Shown here piece after piece: positions 18,493 to 29,424 of a stretch of 64,000 bases of DNA. The translations under genes were made by a program, and so were the position numbers. How positions within the stretch are numbered: the stretch's first letter is position 1; each line of letters starts with the position of its first letter. Origin of the DNA: Vibrio agarivorans. Lineage in GTDB: Bacteria > Pseudomonadota > Gammaproteobacteria > Enterobacterales > Vibrionaceae. The stretch is taken from contig NZ_JAUFQF010000001.1 in assembly GCF_030409635.1 (NCBI RefSeq), positions 248,001-312,000 of the forward strand, written 5' to 3'. The notes under the pieces are model-generated. The model was not told where the DNA came from. It made no database searches and worked only from the letters and a program-made list of their open reading frames with translations.

Positions 18493-19503
18493 ATGAACGT
18501 ATTAGTAACAGGCGGTATGGGCTACATCGGCAGCCACACTTGTGTCCAAATGATTGAAGCCGGCATGGAGCCGATCATTGTTGATAACCTATGCAATGCA
18601 AAATCAGAAGTATTAAATCGCATTGAAGCCTTAACAGGTAAACGACCAACCTTCTTTGAAGGTGATATTCGTGATGAGGCATTTTTAGACGGTGTTTTCC
18701 AACAACATGATATTGGTGCAGTGATTCATTTCGCTGGATTAAAAGCGGTTGGAGAATCGGTAGCAAAGCCGCTTGAGTACTACGATAACAATGTGAACGG
18801 TTCTTTAGTGTTAGCACGTTGCATGCGCAAAGCGGGTGTGAAGAGCATTGTATTTAGCTCTTCGGCAACGGTTTACGGTGACCCAGAGATTGTGCCAATC
18901 ACGGAAGACTCACCAACGGGTGCGACAACAAACCCATATGGTCGCAGTAAATACATGGTAGAGCAGTGTTTGTCTGACTTGTTTAATGCTGAAGACGATT
19001 GGAGCATTACACTATTACGTTACTTTAACCCAGTTGGCGCACATCCTTCGGGGACAATGGGGGAAGACCCTCAAGGTATCCCAAACAACCTAATGCCATT
19101 TATTGCGCAAGTTGCCGTTGGTCGCCGCGAAAAACTGGCTGTTTTTGGTAACGATTACCCTACACCAGATGGTACGGGTGTGCGTGACTACATTCATGTC
19201 ATGGATCTGGCCGATGGCCATATTGCTGCTCTGAAATCAGTGGGTGAAAAGAGTGGTTTACACATTTTCAACTTAGGAACAGGTAAAGGCTCAAGCGTAT
19301 TAGAAATGGTTGGCGCGTTTAGTGAAGCGTGTGGTCATGATGTGGCATACGAGATTTGTCCACGTCGTCCGGGTGATATTGCAGAGTGCTGGGCAAGTAC
19401 GGACAAAGCCGAGCGTGTATTGGGTTGGAAAGCCACTCGCACAATCGCGGCAATGACGCAGGATACTTGGAACTGGCAGTCGAAAAATCCACAAGGTTAC
19501 TAA
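18493..19503 (+). CDS. galE: UDP-glucose 4-epimerase
   Basis: Interconverts UDP-galactose and UDP-glucose in the Leloir pathway using bound NAD+. The Rossmann motif GGMGYIGSH is at the N-terminus and the catalytic YxxxK in NPYGRSKYMVE. ATG 18493 follows a GGGAG ribosome site and gives 336 residues, close to E. coli GalE; an upstream ATG at 18475 has no such site. First gene of galE-galT-galK. Confidence 0.97.
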   Translation: MNVLVTGGMGYIGSHTCVQMIEAGMEPIIVDNLCNAKSEVLNRIEALTGKRPTFFEGDIRDEAFLDGVFQQHDIGAVIHFAGLKAVGESVAKPLEYYDNNVNGSLVLARCMRKAGVKSIVFSSSATVYGDPEIVPITEDSPTGATTNPYGRSKYMVEQCLSDLFNAEDDWSITLLRYFNPVGAHPSGTMGEDPQGIPNNLMPFIAQVAVGRREKLAVFGNDYPTPDGTGVRDYIHVMDLADGHIAALKSVGEKSGLHIFNLGTGKGSSVLEMVGAFSEACGHDVAYEICPRRPGDIAECWASTDKAERVLGWKATRTIAAMTQDTWNWQSKNPQGY

Positions 19504-19537
19504 TAAGATTTACATTTAAAGATTTAGAGAAAGAGCA

Positions 19538-20590
19538 ATGGCAAACACAGAATTTAACCCAGTGGATCACCCACACCGTCGTTATAACCCGCTTACGGGT
19601 CAATGGATTTTAGTCTCTCCGCACCGCGCAAAGCGTCCTTGGAGTGGTCAAGACGAGAAACCATCAACAGAGCAGTTGCCAAGTTACGATGGTAAGTGTT
19701 TCTTATGCCCAACCAATGAGCGTATCTCTGGTGATGTGAACCCGGATTACCAAGGCACTTACGTGTTTAAAAATGACTTTGCTGCGTTGATGACGGATTC
19801 TCCCGATGCGCCTGAGTCAGATAACCCGCTGTTCAAAACACAAGGTGTACGTGGTTTAAGTCGAGTGATCTGTTTTTCTCCTGATCATAGCAAAACACTT
19901 CCAGAACTGCCTGTCGATAAGATTCGTGGAGTCATCGATACGTGGGACGAGCAGATCGAAGAGTTAGGTAAAGAGTACGTTTGGGTTCAGGCATTTGAGA
20001 ACAAGGGCGAAACAATGGGGTGTTCGCAGCCTCACCCGCATGGCCAAATCTGGGCGAACAGCTTCTTACCCAATGAGATTGAGCGTAAAGAGAAACACCT
20101 TAAAGCGTACTTCGAAGAAAACGGAACCAACCTGCTGGTGGATTACGTACAAGCTGAAATTAAAGATGGCTCGCGCATTGTAGTTGAGACTGAGCATTGG
20201 GTTGCGGTGGTTCCATACTGGGCAGCATGGCCGTTTGAAACCATGTTGTTGCCGAAAACCCACATTCGCCGTATGAGTGAATTAACCGATGAGCAGCGTG
20301 ATGACTTAGCTGTTGCAATCAAGAAGCTAACGAGCCGTTATGACAACTTGTTCCAGTGTTCATTCCCTTATTCTATGGGATGGCACTACGCACCTTTCTT
20401 TGAAGAGGGCACGGACATCGATCATTGGCAGCTTCATGCACTCTTTTACCCACCGCTATTGCGTAGCGCTTCAGTTCGTAAGTTTATGGTGGGTTACGAG
20501 ATGTTAGCTGAATCGCAGCGTGATCTTACTGCCGAGCAAGCGGCGCAGCGTCTGCGTGACTTAAGCGATGTTCATTACAAAGAACAATAA
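19538..20590 (+). CDS. galT: Galactose-1-phosphate uridylyltransferase
   Basis: Exchanges UMP between UDP-glucose and galactose 1-phosphate. The catalytic histidine motif is intact in [10 protein letters not shown] and the zinc cysteines are in [10 protein letters not shown]. Length 350 is typical. It begins 34 bases after galE. Confidence 0.97.
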   Translation: MANTEFNPVDHPHRRYNPLTGQWILVSPHRAKRPWSGQDEKPSTEQLPSYDGKCFLCPTNERISGDVNPDYQGTYVFKNDFAALMTDSPDAPESDNPLFKTQGVRGLSRVICFSPDHSKTLPELPVDKIRGVIDTWDEQIEELGKEYVWVQAFENKGETMGCSQPHPHGQIWANSFLPNEIERKEKHLKAYFEENGTNLLVDYVQAEIKDGSRIVVETEHWVAVVPYWAAWPFETMLLPKTHIRRMSELTDEQRDDLAVAIKKLTSRYDNLFQCSFPYSMGWHYAPFFEEGTDIDHWQLHALFYPPLLRSASVRKFMVGYEMLAESQRDLTAEQAAQRLRDLSDVHYKEQ

Positions 20591-20661
20591 CGAATTTCTA
20601 GCCTTGCAGTAGCAAGGCTACTTACCCATTTTTTTAATACGAGTTTATTGGGGACGAGAAA

Positions 20662-21816
20662 ATGTCTGAATTAGTCCAAAAAGTGAAAGCCTCTTTCGAG
20701 TCGGTATTAGGTTACGCGCCGACACACTTTATTCAAGCGCCGGGTCGTGTAAACCTAATTGGTGAGCACACGGACTACAACGATGGTTTTGTTTTACCTT
20801 GTGCGATTAACTATCAAACGGTAGTAGCTGCCGCTAAACGAGATGACAACCTAGTGCGTTTGGTCTCAGTTGATTACAACGACGCGACAGATGAATTTGA
20901 TTTGACCAAAGAGATCGAATTTCAACAAGACAAGATGTGGGCGAACTACATCCGTGGTGTAGTTAAGTGTCTAAAAGAAAGCAATTTTGAGTTTGGTGGC
21001 TTTGATTTATCTGTAAGTGGTAATGTTCCACAGGGTGCAGGTCTAAGTTCTTCAGCGGCGCTAGAAGTTGTTATTGGACAGACAATTAAAGAGCTGTTCA
21101 ATCTCGATATTACACAAGCGGAAATTGCGCTGAACGGCCAGCAGGCAGAAAATGAGTTTGTAGGCTGTAATTGCGGAATCATGGACCAAATGATCTCTGC
21201 AGAAGGACGTAAGAACCATGCATTGCTACTCGATTGTCGCTACCTAAAGACAGAAGCCGTTTCAATGCCGGAAGATATGTCTGTCGTGATCATCAACTCA
21301 AATAAGAAGCGTGGTTTGGTTGACAGCGAATACAACACACGTCGTGAACAGTGTGAAGAAGCGGCACGTATCTTCGGTGTAGAAGCATTGCGCGATGTTA
21401 CTTTTGCACAGTTCAAAGAGCGCGAAGCAGAGCTAGAGCCAATGGTAGCCAAAAGAGCGCGCCACGTTATCACTGAGAATGATCGTACACTTGAAGCAGC
21501 AGAAGCTTTACGTAATCACGACATGAAACGCATGGGTGAATTGATGGCGGAATCACACGCCTCTATGCGTGATGATTTTGAAATCACGGTGCCAGAAATT
21601 GATACTCTGGTGGACATCGTTAAGGCTGTCATCGGCGAGCAAGGCGGCGTACGTATGACAGGCGGCGGTTTTGGCGGCTGCATCGTCGCACTGGTTCCAC
21701 CAGCGCTAGTGAGTGATGTTAAAGCAACGGTAGAGCGTGAATATCAAGCGCAAACAGGCCTGAAAGAAGACATTTATGTTTGTCAGGCGAAAGATGGCGC
21801 AGGTTTGATTGCGTAA
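20662..21816 (+). CDS. galK: Galactokinase
   Basis: Phosphorylates D-galactose at C1. GHMP-kinase motifs are visible: [16 protein letters not shown] (galactokinase signature), the ATP loop [13 protein letters not shown] and the C-terminal [11 protein letters not shown]. Length 384. Last gene of the gal operon, followed by a strong terminator. Confidence 0.97.
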   Translation: MSELVQKVKASFESVLGYAPTHFIQAPGRVNLIGEHTDYNDGFVLPCAINYQTVVAAAKRDDNLVRLVSVDYNDATDEFDLTKEIEFQQDKMWANYIRGVVKCLKESNFEFGGFDLSVSGNVPQGAGLSSSAALEVVIGQTIKELFNLDITQAEIALNGQQAENEFVGCNCGIMDQMISAEGRKNHALLLDCRYLKTEAVSMPEDMSVVIINSNKKRGLVDSEYNTRREQCEEAARIFGVEALRDVTFAQFKEREAELEPMVAKRARHVITENDRTLEAAEALRNHDMKRMGELMAESHASMRDDFEITVPEIDTLVDIVKAVIGEQGGVRMTGGGFGGCIVALVPPALVSDVKATVEREYQAQTGLKEDIYVCQAKDGAGLIA

Positions 21817-21855
21817 TATCGCCCTGTATATTGGTTGATAAGGTGGTTTTAATGT

Positions 21856-21896
21856 AAGCCCATTCTCATGAAGTATTGAGAGTGGGCTTTTTGTTT
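21856..21896 (+). terminator. Terminator after galK
   Basis: AAGCCCATTCTCA / TGAGAGTGGGCTT with one mismatch, then TTTGTTTT. Confidence 0.9.
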
Positions 21897-22057
21897 TATG
21901 TTGAGGTTTATTGCGCGAGTGATGGGAAAACAAAGCGGTATTGATTATTTAGCAAATGTTCACTTAATCGATACAGCGCAATGACCGGTGCTCATTCGCT
22001 ACAGGTGTTGAGGAACCTGGCGAGCTAATCTCGGTGAGGGTTGGATGTTGAGTTTAA

Positions 22058-22080
22058 AGAGCCCGCGTGATGCGGGCTCT
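22058..22080 (-). terminator. Hairpin after the GH50 gene
   Basis: AGAGCCCGC-GTGAT-GCGGGCTCT; the minus-strand tail starts TTTAAA, so the T-run is short. Confidence 0.65.
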
Positions 22081-22098
22081 GATTCTGCAAGTTTGAAA

Positions 22099-24333
22099 CT
22101 ATTGGTATCGACGCTTGTACATAGAGCTGTGCAAGCGTTTAGCCGCTTCAACCATCGGTTCATAAGGTGTATCTGCGATAGAGACAAAACCAACATTGTA
22201 GTTTTCACCATCGTAGGAGCGACCAGTGATCGGTGAGTCTATATATTGGAACCAGTGAGCCCCTACAAAATAAGGGTTATCAATAACAGAGTGCATGTAG
22301 GCTTCATACATTTCACCGCGCTCTTGTTGATTGCCTGCTGTTACCAGGCCTGGGTGATATAGGCCGGTGTCTTTCGAACCGATGTGGAACTCACCGATGA
22401 TACTGGGCATGTCCACCTCGGATAAAAAGCTCCATGGCTGAGGATGTAAACCTTCTTTGTAGTAGTTGTAACTGATGACGTCACAGTATTTTGCAGCTGC
22501 GCGCACGACGTCTGGTGTCATGCCCCAGTCTGCAAATCGGCAGCCTAAATATAGGTGATTAGGCAGTTGTGCTTTGAGTGCTTCACGAACCACTTTGAAG
22601 TACTGCGAGGCGTAAGCTTCTAGCAAGATACCGTAGTCTTCCAATTGAGCCTCATTGTGAGCAAGCCCTTTTACACCTTGACTTAGTGCTTCCCAAGAAG
22701 CGATATTGGTTCCCCAACGAGCATTAAGTACTGCAATATCGCCGTATTTCTCTGTTAGCACTTTCATAAACTCGGCTTTGGTTGGCGACTCTTGTGCATC
22801 ACGGCTAAGGGTATGAATCGCGATACCGTGTTGACCTTCGATGGTGCCCATTCGCCCCCAGCTTTTTTCATTGTCGATAAAGATACCGACACACCATGGG
22901 GTATCATTGATTTCTGCGCGAACTTGTTTGACCGTCGCTTCTGCACGTTCTTTGAATACTGAGTCAAATGGGTCAGGCAGTGGAGACCAGAAGTCATCGC
23001 CGCTACTGACGGTTTTAAAGTTGCCGATGATCCAACCATTGGCAAAGAACGGGACTTTCTCATTGGAATAGAACTCTGGCGCGGTCCAGTTGCCGAGAGA
23101 GGTGAAGCCCCAGTTGAGCATACGGTCCATCGTGACCTCACGCCATTGTTGCATATAATCTTTGCCATACTTGCGTTGAAGGTTTGCAGCATAGAAGCTA
23201 AAAGTTTCACCTTGGTCTAGCGCACCTTCAAAGTTTTCGCGCATGTAAGCATAGTGTTCACCAAGCTCTTCTTCATATGTGGGTAGCCACTGGAAACAAT
23301 TACGGCGCACATCGCTGCCCACGAATGCCGTTTGTTTCGCTTCCATAGATACTTCAAACTTTTCAATCGAGTCTTCCGGAGTGAGATCATCTGGAGAGCG
23401 CTGCTCGACTTTACTGTGGTCATAGTCGACACCAGTTTGTGTGTATGAGTTAGCTAGGCGAATGATGTCAATGCCTGTCGCGAAGTAAGGGTAGCCGTCA
23501 GGATCAACCAGCGACCATTTCCCATCGATTTTCTCGGTACGATAAAAACCAGTCACTTCGTAACGCTTACCTTCTTTATAACCACCAAATCGAGAGCGAT
23601 CAGGCATCGCCCCTTCTTTTAGTTGCTGCAGCTCTTTGGTTGTAAAGTCAGCGAGCTCTTGATCAGTGTGTACCTTTTCAGGGTACTCAAAACCAGCATT
23701 TTGGCCGTAACGGTCAATTATGTTAGACAGGTAGTGCGGATTTATTTCGGGACTAAGCATCAAACGGAAGTTCGACAACTCCAGTTCATGGTCGATTAGA
23801 GTGCCATGAATACTGAGTTCAATTTGCACGATGTCAGAGAGGTCGATGTTCATCAAACCCCACATCCAAGTTGCGTAGACGAATGGACTGCCCCAAGGGG
23901 CTGGATTTGAGCGGAAGCCAGAGAAATAGTTGGTGTTGCCTTTTAAATATTCTCCCTTAAGTTCCACCAGATAACTATTTTCGGTTTCTCCGGTTACGTT
24001 GACACAGCGGCTGTGCATCTGTCCCTTGGAATCAAAGATATTGATAAACACTTGTGTAGAGCGAGATCTCAGGTTGTGAGCGTCAAATGCAAAACAAAAT
24101 TCAGGCATTTGGCTCCAGTCCCATTTTTCACCTTGTGTCGGCTCGATAAACACTGACGTGTACATATTCTTTGCGCTATGGCAGTGGATCCTTAGCCTGC
24201 TGTCTTCTGTCATCGAAGCATCAATATTGTTGAAGCGAAATGTTGATGGTGGTGTGTTAGTGGAGAAATCGAACAAAGCGACGGAGCGATCGTGCTCTGA
24301 ATGTTTCACCACATCGTGAATAGTTGGTATCAT
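22099..24333 (-). CDS. GH50-family beta-agarase-type hydrolase, cytosolic
   Basis: A 744-residue enzyme with an N-terminal beta-sandwich carbohydrate-binding-like domain (to about residue 220), a linker and a (beta/alpha)8 barrel with the GH50 hallmark run RSRFGGYKEGKRYEVTGFYR, then KIDGKWSLVDPDGYPYFATG. The two catalytic acids are visible: Glu489 in IDNEKSWG (acid/base) and Glu648 in IGEFHIGS (nucleophile), 159 residues apart as in known GH50 agarases. No signal peptide is seen from the chosen ATG at 24333 (GAGAG ribosome site), so it should act inside the cell on imported agaro- or neoagaro-oligosaccharides, probably releasing neoagarobiose. A longer frame to 24420 crosses putative operators and is unlikely. 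It diverges from the FCD regulator gene. Confidence 0.85.
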   Translation of the reverse strand: MIPTIHDVVKHSEHDRSVALFDFSTNTPPSTFRFNNIDASMTEDSRLRIHCHSAKNMYTSVFIEPTQGEKWDWSQMPEFCFAFDAHNLRSRSTQVFINIFDSKGQMHSRCVNVTGETENSYLVELKGEYLKGNTNYFSGFRSNPAPWGSPFVYATWMWGLMNIDLSDIVQIELSIHGTLIDHELELSNFRLMLSPEINPHYLSNIIDRYGQNAGFEYPEKVHTDQELADFTTKELQQLKEGAMPDRSRFGGYKEGKRYEVTGFYRTEKIDGKWSLVDPDGYPYFATGIDIIRLANSYTQTGVDYDHSKVEQRSPDDLTPEDSIEKFEVSMEAKQTAFVGSDVRRNCFQWLPTYEEELGEHYAYMRENFEGALDQGETFSFYAANLQRKYGKDYMQQWREVTMDRMLNWGFTSLGNWTAPEFYSNEKVPFFANGWIIGNFKTVSSGDDFWSPLPDPFDSVFKERAEATVKQVRAEINDTPWCVGIFIDNEKSWGRMGTIEGQHGIAIHTLSRDAQESPTKAEFMKVLTEKYGDIAVLNARWGTNIASWEALSQGVKGLAHNEAQLEDYGILLEAYASQYFKVVREALKAQLPNHLYLGCRFADWGMTPDVVRAAAKYCDVISYNYYKEGLHPQPWSFLSEVDMPSIIGEFHIGSKDTGLYHPGLVTAGNQQERGEMYEAYMHSVIDNPYFVGAHWFQYIDSPITGRSYDGENYNVGFVSIADTPYEPMVEAAKRLHSSMYKRRYQ

Positions 24334-24651
24334 TCTTATACTCTCAGATAAAACAAAATTTGATTTACTGTAAAACCAAAAAAGCTTTTTGTTAACCAAT
24401 TTTGATTTTGGTACTACCAATTATTGATCGGACTCCCACAATTTGTCTGTTTTCGAGACGTTTTCAGAGATTCATGCTGATTTTAGCGGCGCGGTTTCTG
24501 TGTGGCACTTTGCTTGTCGTACAAATAGTTAGTAAAAATGCGATCTACCGTGCTTTGCGCACTATTGGTACACTGATACAATAAAACCAATTAACGAATA
24601 AAGAGCGCCTAGTAGACCGCAGGTCTGGCAACAAGGTTAGGGTACTGAAGT
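24334..24651. promoter_or_regulatory. Divergent control region GH50 / FCD regulator
   Basis: A 318-base gap with the two operator-like elements described separately (24388-24420); the rest is AT-rich without a visible gene. Confidence 0.55.
24388..24420. promoter_or_regulatory. Putative FCD-regulator operators (GH50 promoter)
   Basis: Two elements: TTTGTTAACCAA (24388-24399), a one-mismatch form of TTGGT-N2-ACCAA, and TTGGTACTACCAA (24408-24420), a perfect palindrome with a 3-base core between TTGGT and ACCAA. Such sites are typical for UxuR/ExuR-like FCD regulators. Confidence 0.65.
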
Positions 24652-25389
24652 ATGCAAAAAACAACAAAGCGTCGTTACTACGATATCGGCCTACAAATCG
24701 AGGAACTACTCTATTCAGGCGTTTTTAAGGCAGGGGAGAGGTTGCCTTCTGAACGTGAATTGAGTGAACGATTTGAAACCAGCCGTGCCACCATTCGTGA
24801 AGCAATCATAATGCTTGAACTCAAGGGCTTGGTGGTCGTTCGTCAAGGAGCTGGAATCTACTTTATTGATTCACCAGAGAAAATTACGTCTCGCACTATT
24901 GTCCCACACAATGATGTTGGTCCGTTCGAATTGCTGCAAGCGCGTCAAATAATAGAAAGTAATATCGCGGGTTTTGCTGCTACTCAAATAAAAATCAATG
25001 AGTTAAGAGATCTAAAACGCGTACTTCAAGAGCAAGAAAAAGAGCTTGATGGAGACAGTGAACGCTTTGAAGAGCTTGACCGTCAGTTCCATACTTTAAT
25101 TGCAGAATCAACGCAAAACCGTGTTTTAATCAACCAAGCAAGTGAAATGTGGCGCAGTGTGCGTACCCAAAATCCATTGTGGAAAGCGCTTAATGACAAG
25201 TATTTGCACGAGATTGCGTTAAAAACCACTTGGCTTGAAGACCATAAGAAAATCTTCATGGCGCTGCAAAAACGTAATCCAGAAGAAGCCAAGCAAGCTG
25301 TTTGGGACCACATTGAAAACAGTAAACAGGAACTGCTTAAAATTGCCAGCTCAGACAATATTGAGGCCGATCTCGATGACTATTTCTAG
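24652..25389 (+). CDS. GntR/FadR-family (FCD) transcriptional regulator, UxuR/ExuR-like
   Basis: A 245-residue regulator: winged helix at about 8-75 (ERLPSERELSERFETSRATIREA is the classic GntR recognition region) and a C-terminal all-helical FCD ligand domain, whose metal-binding His/Asp positions include the His in DRQFHTLIAEST. The length and FCD type match hexuronate-pathway repressors such as UxuR/ExuR, which bind TTGGT-N2-ACCAA-like palindromes and respond to sugar acids. Matching palindromes occur here, before the LacY-like gene, in the kdgK/uxuB-like divergent region and before the GH16 gene, so it is the probable repressor of agar use. Confidence 0.88.
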   Translation: MQKTTKRRYYDIGLQIEELLYSGVFKAGERLPSERELSERFETSRATIREAIIMLELKGLVVVRQGAGIYFIDSPEKITSRTIVPHNDVGPFELLQARQIIESNIAGFAATQIKINELRDLKRVLQEQEKELDGDSERFEELDRQFHTLIAESTQNRVLINQASEMWRSVRTQNPLWKALNDKYLHEIALKTTWLEDHKKIFMALQKRNPEEAKQAVWDHIENSKQELLKIASSDNIEADLDDYF

Positions 25390-25545
25390 AAATCTAAGTC
25401 ACTTTTGTCATGCTATTCAGGCTCCGTGACCACGGAGCCTTTACTTTATCCGCTTTATCAATACTCATTTTTCATTAGTTTGTGATACGCAAGTCACATA
25501 AATACAAACGTAAACTCGGAAATCTGCAATCTCAATCACTTTAAA

Positions 25546-25600
25546 TTGGTTAACCGTGGTGTAGCATTTGCGCTGTTGTTACGGTTATTGGTCGACCAAT
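25546..25600 (+). promoter_or_regulatory. Putative FCD operators before the LacY-like gene
   Basis: ATTGGTCGACCAAT at 25587-25600 is a perfect 14-base palindrome of the TTGGT-N2-ACCAA type, 36 bases before the ATG. TTGGTTAACC at 25546-25555 is a degenerate second copy. Confidence 0.7.
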
Positions 25601-25636
25601 CATTTTTAATTTTTTAAGTGTAAGTGGTGAGTAAGC

Positions 25637-26908
25637 ATGAAAACCGACTCTAATCGCATTGCGATGGGCAAAGTTTGCTTAATGTATTTTTTCTACAATT
25701 TCTTTTGGTCTCTCAGTTCTGGATCACTGTTTTCTGTCTGGCTCAACGATAAGGTTGGTATTGATGGCTCACAAATCGGTGTGCTATTTGGTCTACAAAC
25801 AGGCATTGCTGTGCTCTTTAAGCCGGGCTTTGGCTACATCCTAGATAAACTAGGGTTAAAAAAGCATCTCGTTATTTTTATCTCTTTGCTTAGTATCTTA
25901 ATTGGGCCATTTTACATTTATGTGTATGGACCGTTACTCGCGAATGACGCCACTTTTGTCTTCGGTATTATCGCGGGCTCTCTCTATTTAGGTATGCTGT
26001 TCCAAGCAGGAAGTGGTGTTATCGCCTCTTACAGTGATCGTTTTGCACGTTGTCACGACAATGACTTTGGGTTAGTGAATGGCTTTGGTATCGCAGCTTG
26101 GGGTCTATCGGCTATCCTCGCTGGCTATTTGTATAACATTGACCCTGACTTAATCTTTGTTGCTTGTAGTGTTTCGGCCGTCTTGATGTTGCTTTGCGTT
26201 ATGCTGCTTCGCGTTAAGCACCTAGACAATGTCGACAATGATGTAGTGTCAGCACAGAAGATTACAAAAGTTGATGTGATGAAACTGTTCAAAAACCCCA
26301 AGTTCTGGGCGTTTATGACCTATGCTGCGACCATCTCAGTGGTGTTCTGGACATCAATGAGTCAGTTTACCCGTTATTTCATTACCTTCTTCCCAACTCA
26401 AGAAGAGGGGATCACGTTTAGCTCAAACATGGATGGTATTACAGCGGTATTCTTGTTCGCGTTTAGTGCAAGTGTCCCATTTATCATCCGTCGAATTGGT
26501 GCAAAAGGGAGCTTGATTCTTACTGCCGCCGGTATCACAAGCTTTATGTTGTTAATCGGCTTTGCTGGCCTTGGTGAAGAGAAGAACCTTTATATGGCAG
26601 TTGTCGCAAAACTGTTATTCGGCATTGTTAATCCACTTCTGATTGTCTCTGTGTTTGCCTACATTGCGGAACAGTTTGATAAGAAAGTGAACTCGTTTAC
26701 CTACATGTTTGGGTTCCAAACCGTGAACAACCTCATGACGGCAATTGCTGCCCCGGTTATGGGCACCATGTATGACAGTCATGGTTTCGCATGGAGCTAT
26801 ATCTACTTTGGCTTATTTGCTGCGGCGTCAACACTGATTGCGATGGTGACGTTAAGCTCTAAGAAGTCGACCAACAGAGAGCCAGAGCTGGAACCAGCAA
26901 CCGCCTAA
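25637..26908 (+). CDS. MFS oligosaccharide:H+ symporter, LacY/RafB-like
   Basis: A 423-residue inner-membrane carrier with about twelve hydrophobic segments. The N-terminal FFYNFFWSLSSGSLFSVWL pattern and the loop GLKKHL after helix 2 are characteristic of the LacY/CscB/RafB oligosaccharide:H+ symporters. Located beside the GH50 gene and under the same type of operator, it probably imports a neoagaro- or other galacto-disaccharide. Substrate not provable from sequence. Confidence 0.85.
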   Translation: MKTDSNRIAMGKVCLMYFFYNFFWSLSSGSLFSVWLNDKVGIDGSQIGVLFGLQTGIAVLFKPGFGYILDKLGLKKHLVIFISLLSILIGPFYIYVYGPLLANDATFVFGIIAGSLYLGMLFQAGSGVIASYSDRFARCHDNDFGLVNGFGIAAWGLSAILAGYLYNIDPDLIFVACSVSAVLMLLCVMLLRVKHLDNVDNDVVSAQKITKVDVMKLFKNPKFWAFMTYAATISVVFWTSMSQFTRYFITFFPTQEEGITFSSNMDGITAVFLFAFSASVPFIIRRIGAKGSLILTAAGITSFMLLIGFAGLGEEKNLYMAVVAKLLFGIVNPLLIVSVFAYIAEQFDKKVNSFTYMFGFQTVNNLMTAIAAPVMGTMYDSHGFAWSYIYFGLFAAASTLIAMVTLSSKKSTNREPELEPATA

Positions 26909-26912
26909 CTGA

Positions 26913-27410
<498 letters not shown>

Positions 27411-27433
27411 TGTCCAAAGCAGCCATAACGATG

Positions 27434-27467
27434 AAATCTCTCGCTAAATGCGGGAGATTTTTGCTTT
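27434..27467 (+). terminator. Terminator after the YhcH-family gene
   Basis: AAATCTCTCGC / GCGGGAGATTT with one mismatch and a TTGCTTTT tail. Confidence 0.8.
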
Positions 27468-27634
27468 TATGACTAGAAGTGCCAACAACGCATAGGGTAT
27501 TAGGGGCAACTCTGATAGAATCGCGCGCCTTATAAAGCAATCACGGTATAGTGTGTAACACTGCTATATTGTAATAGCGATTTGTATAGCGCTCAGCTTA
27601 ACATTCGCCGCCAACCTCATATTAGGATCTCGTT

Positions 27635-28048
27635 ATGATGACAGATGAAGAACGAATTGAATTACAGCAAAATAATCCACTACACGGCTTAAAGTTAGAG
27701 ACGTTGTTACAAGATTTGGTGGACTATTATGGCTGGGACATTCTGGATGCAGCACTGCGCTTTAACTGTTTTCACACCAATCCATCGGTTGCGAGTAGCG
27801 TCAAATATCTTAAAAAAACCGAGTGGGCGAGAGAGAAGGTCGAGAACTTTTACCTTTATCGCTTCAAACGTATGCCGCGCGCATCTGAAGATGAGTACAA
27901 CCTGCCTCCACGCGCTCGTACGTTTCCACACGGTTTAAAACCTAAAGAGCCTATGGAACTGACGGTCGATTCGATTTTGAAATCACAGGCTAAGGCAGCC
28001 TCAGCATTTAAAGACCGTCAATCACGCGGTCGAGGCCCTCGTCGATAG
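27635..28048 (+). CDS. VF530-family DNA-binding protein (DUF2132)
   Basis: A 137-residue protein whose first 75 residues match the VF530 family (NNPLHGLKLETLLQDLVDYYGW, then NCFHTNPSVASSVKYLKKTEWAREKVE). The family has a helical fold annotated as double-stranded DNA binding. The C-terminal tail is basic and ends RSRGRGPRR, consistent with nucleic-acid contact. Function in the cell unknown. Confidence 0.92.
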   Translation: MMTDEERIELQQNNPLHGLKLETLLQDLVDYYGWDILDAALRFNCFHTNPSVASSVKYLKKTEWAREKVENFYLYRFKRMPRASEDEYNLPPRARTFPHGLKPKEPMELTVDSILKSQAKAASAFKDRQSRGRGPRR

Positions 28049-28079
28049 CAATTTGTCTATATAGATTGACTTGAAGATT

Positions 28080-28107
28080 AAAAAACGAGCTGGTGAGCTC
28101 GTTTTTT
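28080..28107. terminator. Bidirectional terminator
   Basis: ACGAGCT-GGTG-AGCTCGT flanked by six A on the left and six T on the right, serving the convergent VF530 and GreA-like genes. Confidence 0.92.
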
Positions 28108-28111
28108 ATTA

Positions 28112-28558
28112 TCAGCAGATATCAGTAACCTCTCGCCCATCCTGCAGTATTTCTTCTATTTCAGCACCATCGAGCATCTGACCAAGCGGAGATTGAGGCG
28201 TGATAACGACGATCTTATCTTCTTCAAGTTTATACCCTCCACACACCGGTAAGAACCAACAAGTCATGCCGCCAGATAGAGAGACTATCGCGCCTAACTT
28301 AATCTCATCATCTTGGTTAAAGTCTTGAAGGGGTAATGCTTTTAAACGGTTGATGGTCACGTCAAAATCAGCCACACGCTGTGATTGCCCATGAGCAAGG
28401 TAAGCCGCTTCAAGCCCTACAGTGTCATATTGTGTCTCTGCGACACTCTGTTCGTGTGTTGCAAGATCGTGTGCAGTATCAGCAGCATCTAAAGCGTTTT
28501 GGCGCTGAGTGTATAAAAGGCCCAGGAGTTTCTCGCGAAGTCGCTCTTTATTTAACAT
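28112..28558 (-). CDS. GreA/GreB-family C-terminal domain protein
   Basis: A 148-residue protein with an N-terminal helical hairpin (about 1-65) and a C-terminal FKBP-like domain of the Gre-factor type ([30 protein letters not shown]). It resembles small Gre-like RNA-polymerase-binding proteins rather than GreA or GreB themselves; the acidic tip of Gre factors is not clearly present. Role inferred only from the fold. Confidence 0.75.
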   Translation of the reverse strand: MLNKERLREKLLGLLYTQRQNALDAADTAHDLATHEQSVAETQYDTVGLEAAYLAHGQSQRVADFDVTINRLKALPLQDFNQDDEIKLGAIVSLSGGMTCWFLPVCGGYKLEEDKIVVITPQSPLGQMLDGAEIEEILQDGREVTDIC

Positions 28559-28621
28559 GGTATCAACGTGGTTGAATTTGAAAGGGCGTATTTTAACGGA
28601 ATTGAGAGGGTAGTGCGAGTT

Positions 28622-28648
28622 ACTGCCAGCACAGAGTGTGCCGGCAGT
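28622..28648 (-). terminator. Hairpin after ribB
   Basis: ACTGCCAGCACA-GAG-TGTGCCGGCAGT with one mismatch; no good T-run follows on the minus strand. Confidence 0.5.
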
Positions 28649-28665
28649 CCGTGGTTTACAGAAGG

Positions 28666-29322
28666 TTATGCGAGTTTCAGCGCATGCTCTTCGAGATACA
28701 GCACCATATCTTCTATGGTGAGTACAGGCATGTTATGCAGTTTACCGAAAGCGATGATCTCGGGCGTTTTACTCATTGTGCCATCAGGGTTAGTCAGTTC
28801 ACATAAAACGCCGGCAGGTTGCAGGCCAGCCATGCGCATCAAGTCGATGGTACCCTCAGTATGCCCACGGCGAGTTAATACACCGCCTTTGCGTGCGCGT
28901 AATGGGAATACATGGCCAGGACGGGCTAGATCAGAAGCGACTGCGTCAGGGTTTGCAGCGGTTTTAATTGTTGTGACACGATCTTGGGCCGAAACACCGG
29001 TTGTCACGCCGACTTTTGCTTCAATTGAAATCGTGAAAGCCGTTTGGTTAGCACTGTTGTTGTTGCTTACCATTGGGGTCAGTTCAAGTTTGTCGGCTTG
29101 CTCTTCTGGCAGGCATAGGCAAACAATGCCGCTACACTCTCGGATCATCAGCGCCATTTGTTGATTGGTGAGGTGTTCGACAGAATAGATGATATCGCCT
29201 TCATTCTCGCGATCTTCATCATCAAGAAGAAGAACGCCACGGCCTTCTCTTAGTGCTGTCAGTGCGTTATTTACACGGGTGATTGGGTTGCCAAACTCGG
29301 CAAGTAGTGATGACTGATTCAT
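28666..29322 (-). CDS. ribB: 3,4-dihydroxy-2-butanone 4-phosphate synthase
   Basis: Makes the four-carbon precursor of riboflavin from ribulose 5-phosphate. The active-site acidic loop [11 protein letters not shown], the RAGLV-like [13 protein letters not shown] and the HTEGTIDL segment are all present in 218 residues, typical of a stand-alone RibB. ATG 29322 has GGAG seven bases upstream; a longer frame to 29427 would run into the riboswitch. The FMN riboswitch just upstream confirms the assignment. Confidence 0.97.
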   Translation of the reverse strand: MNQSSLLAEFGNPITRVNNALTALREGRGVLLLDDEDRENEGDIIYSVEHLTNQQMALMIRECSGIVCLCLPEEQADKLELTPMVSNNNSANQTAFTISIEAKVGVTTGVSAQDRVTTIKTAANPDAVASDLARPGHVFPLRARKGGVLTRRGHTEGTIDLMRMAGLQPAGVLCELTNPDGTMSKTPEIIAFGKLHNMPVLTIEDMVLYLEEHALKLA

Positions 29323-29424
29323 GGTGTACTCCAAAACTAATACCAGAATCAGGGCATGTATGAGTACTGACAATAAACGCCAGTTAAACGAAAAGCGTGT
29401 CAGCCAATGGCTGCCACGTGTATT

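Noticed and set aside
24334..24420. N-terminal extension of the GH50 protein
   Set aside because: It crosses two operator-like palindromes and has no ribosome site; ATG 24333 is better.
25481..25498. TGTGA-N8-TCACA palindrome before the LacY-like gene as a CRP site
   Set aside because: CRP sites need an N6 spacer; here it is N8. It may be another regulator's site but I cannot name one.
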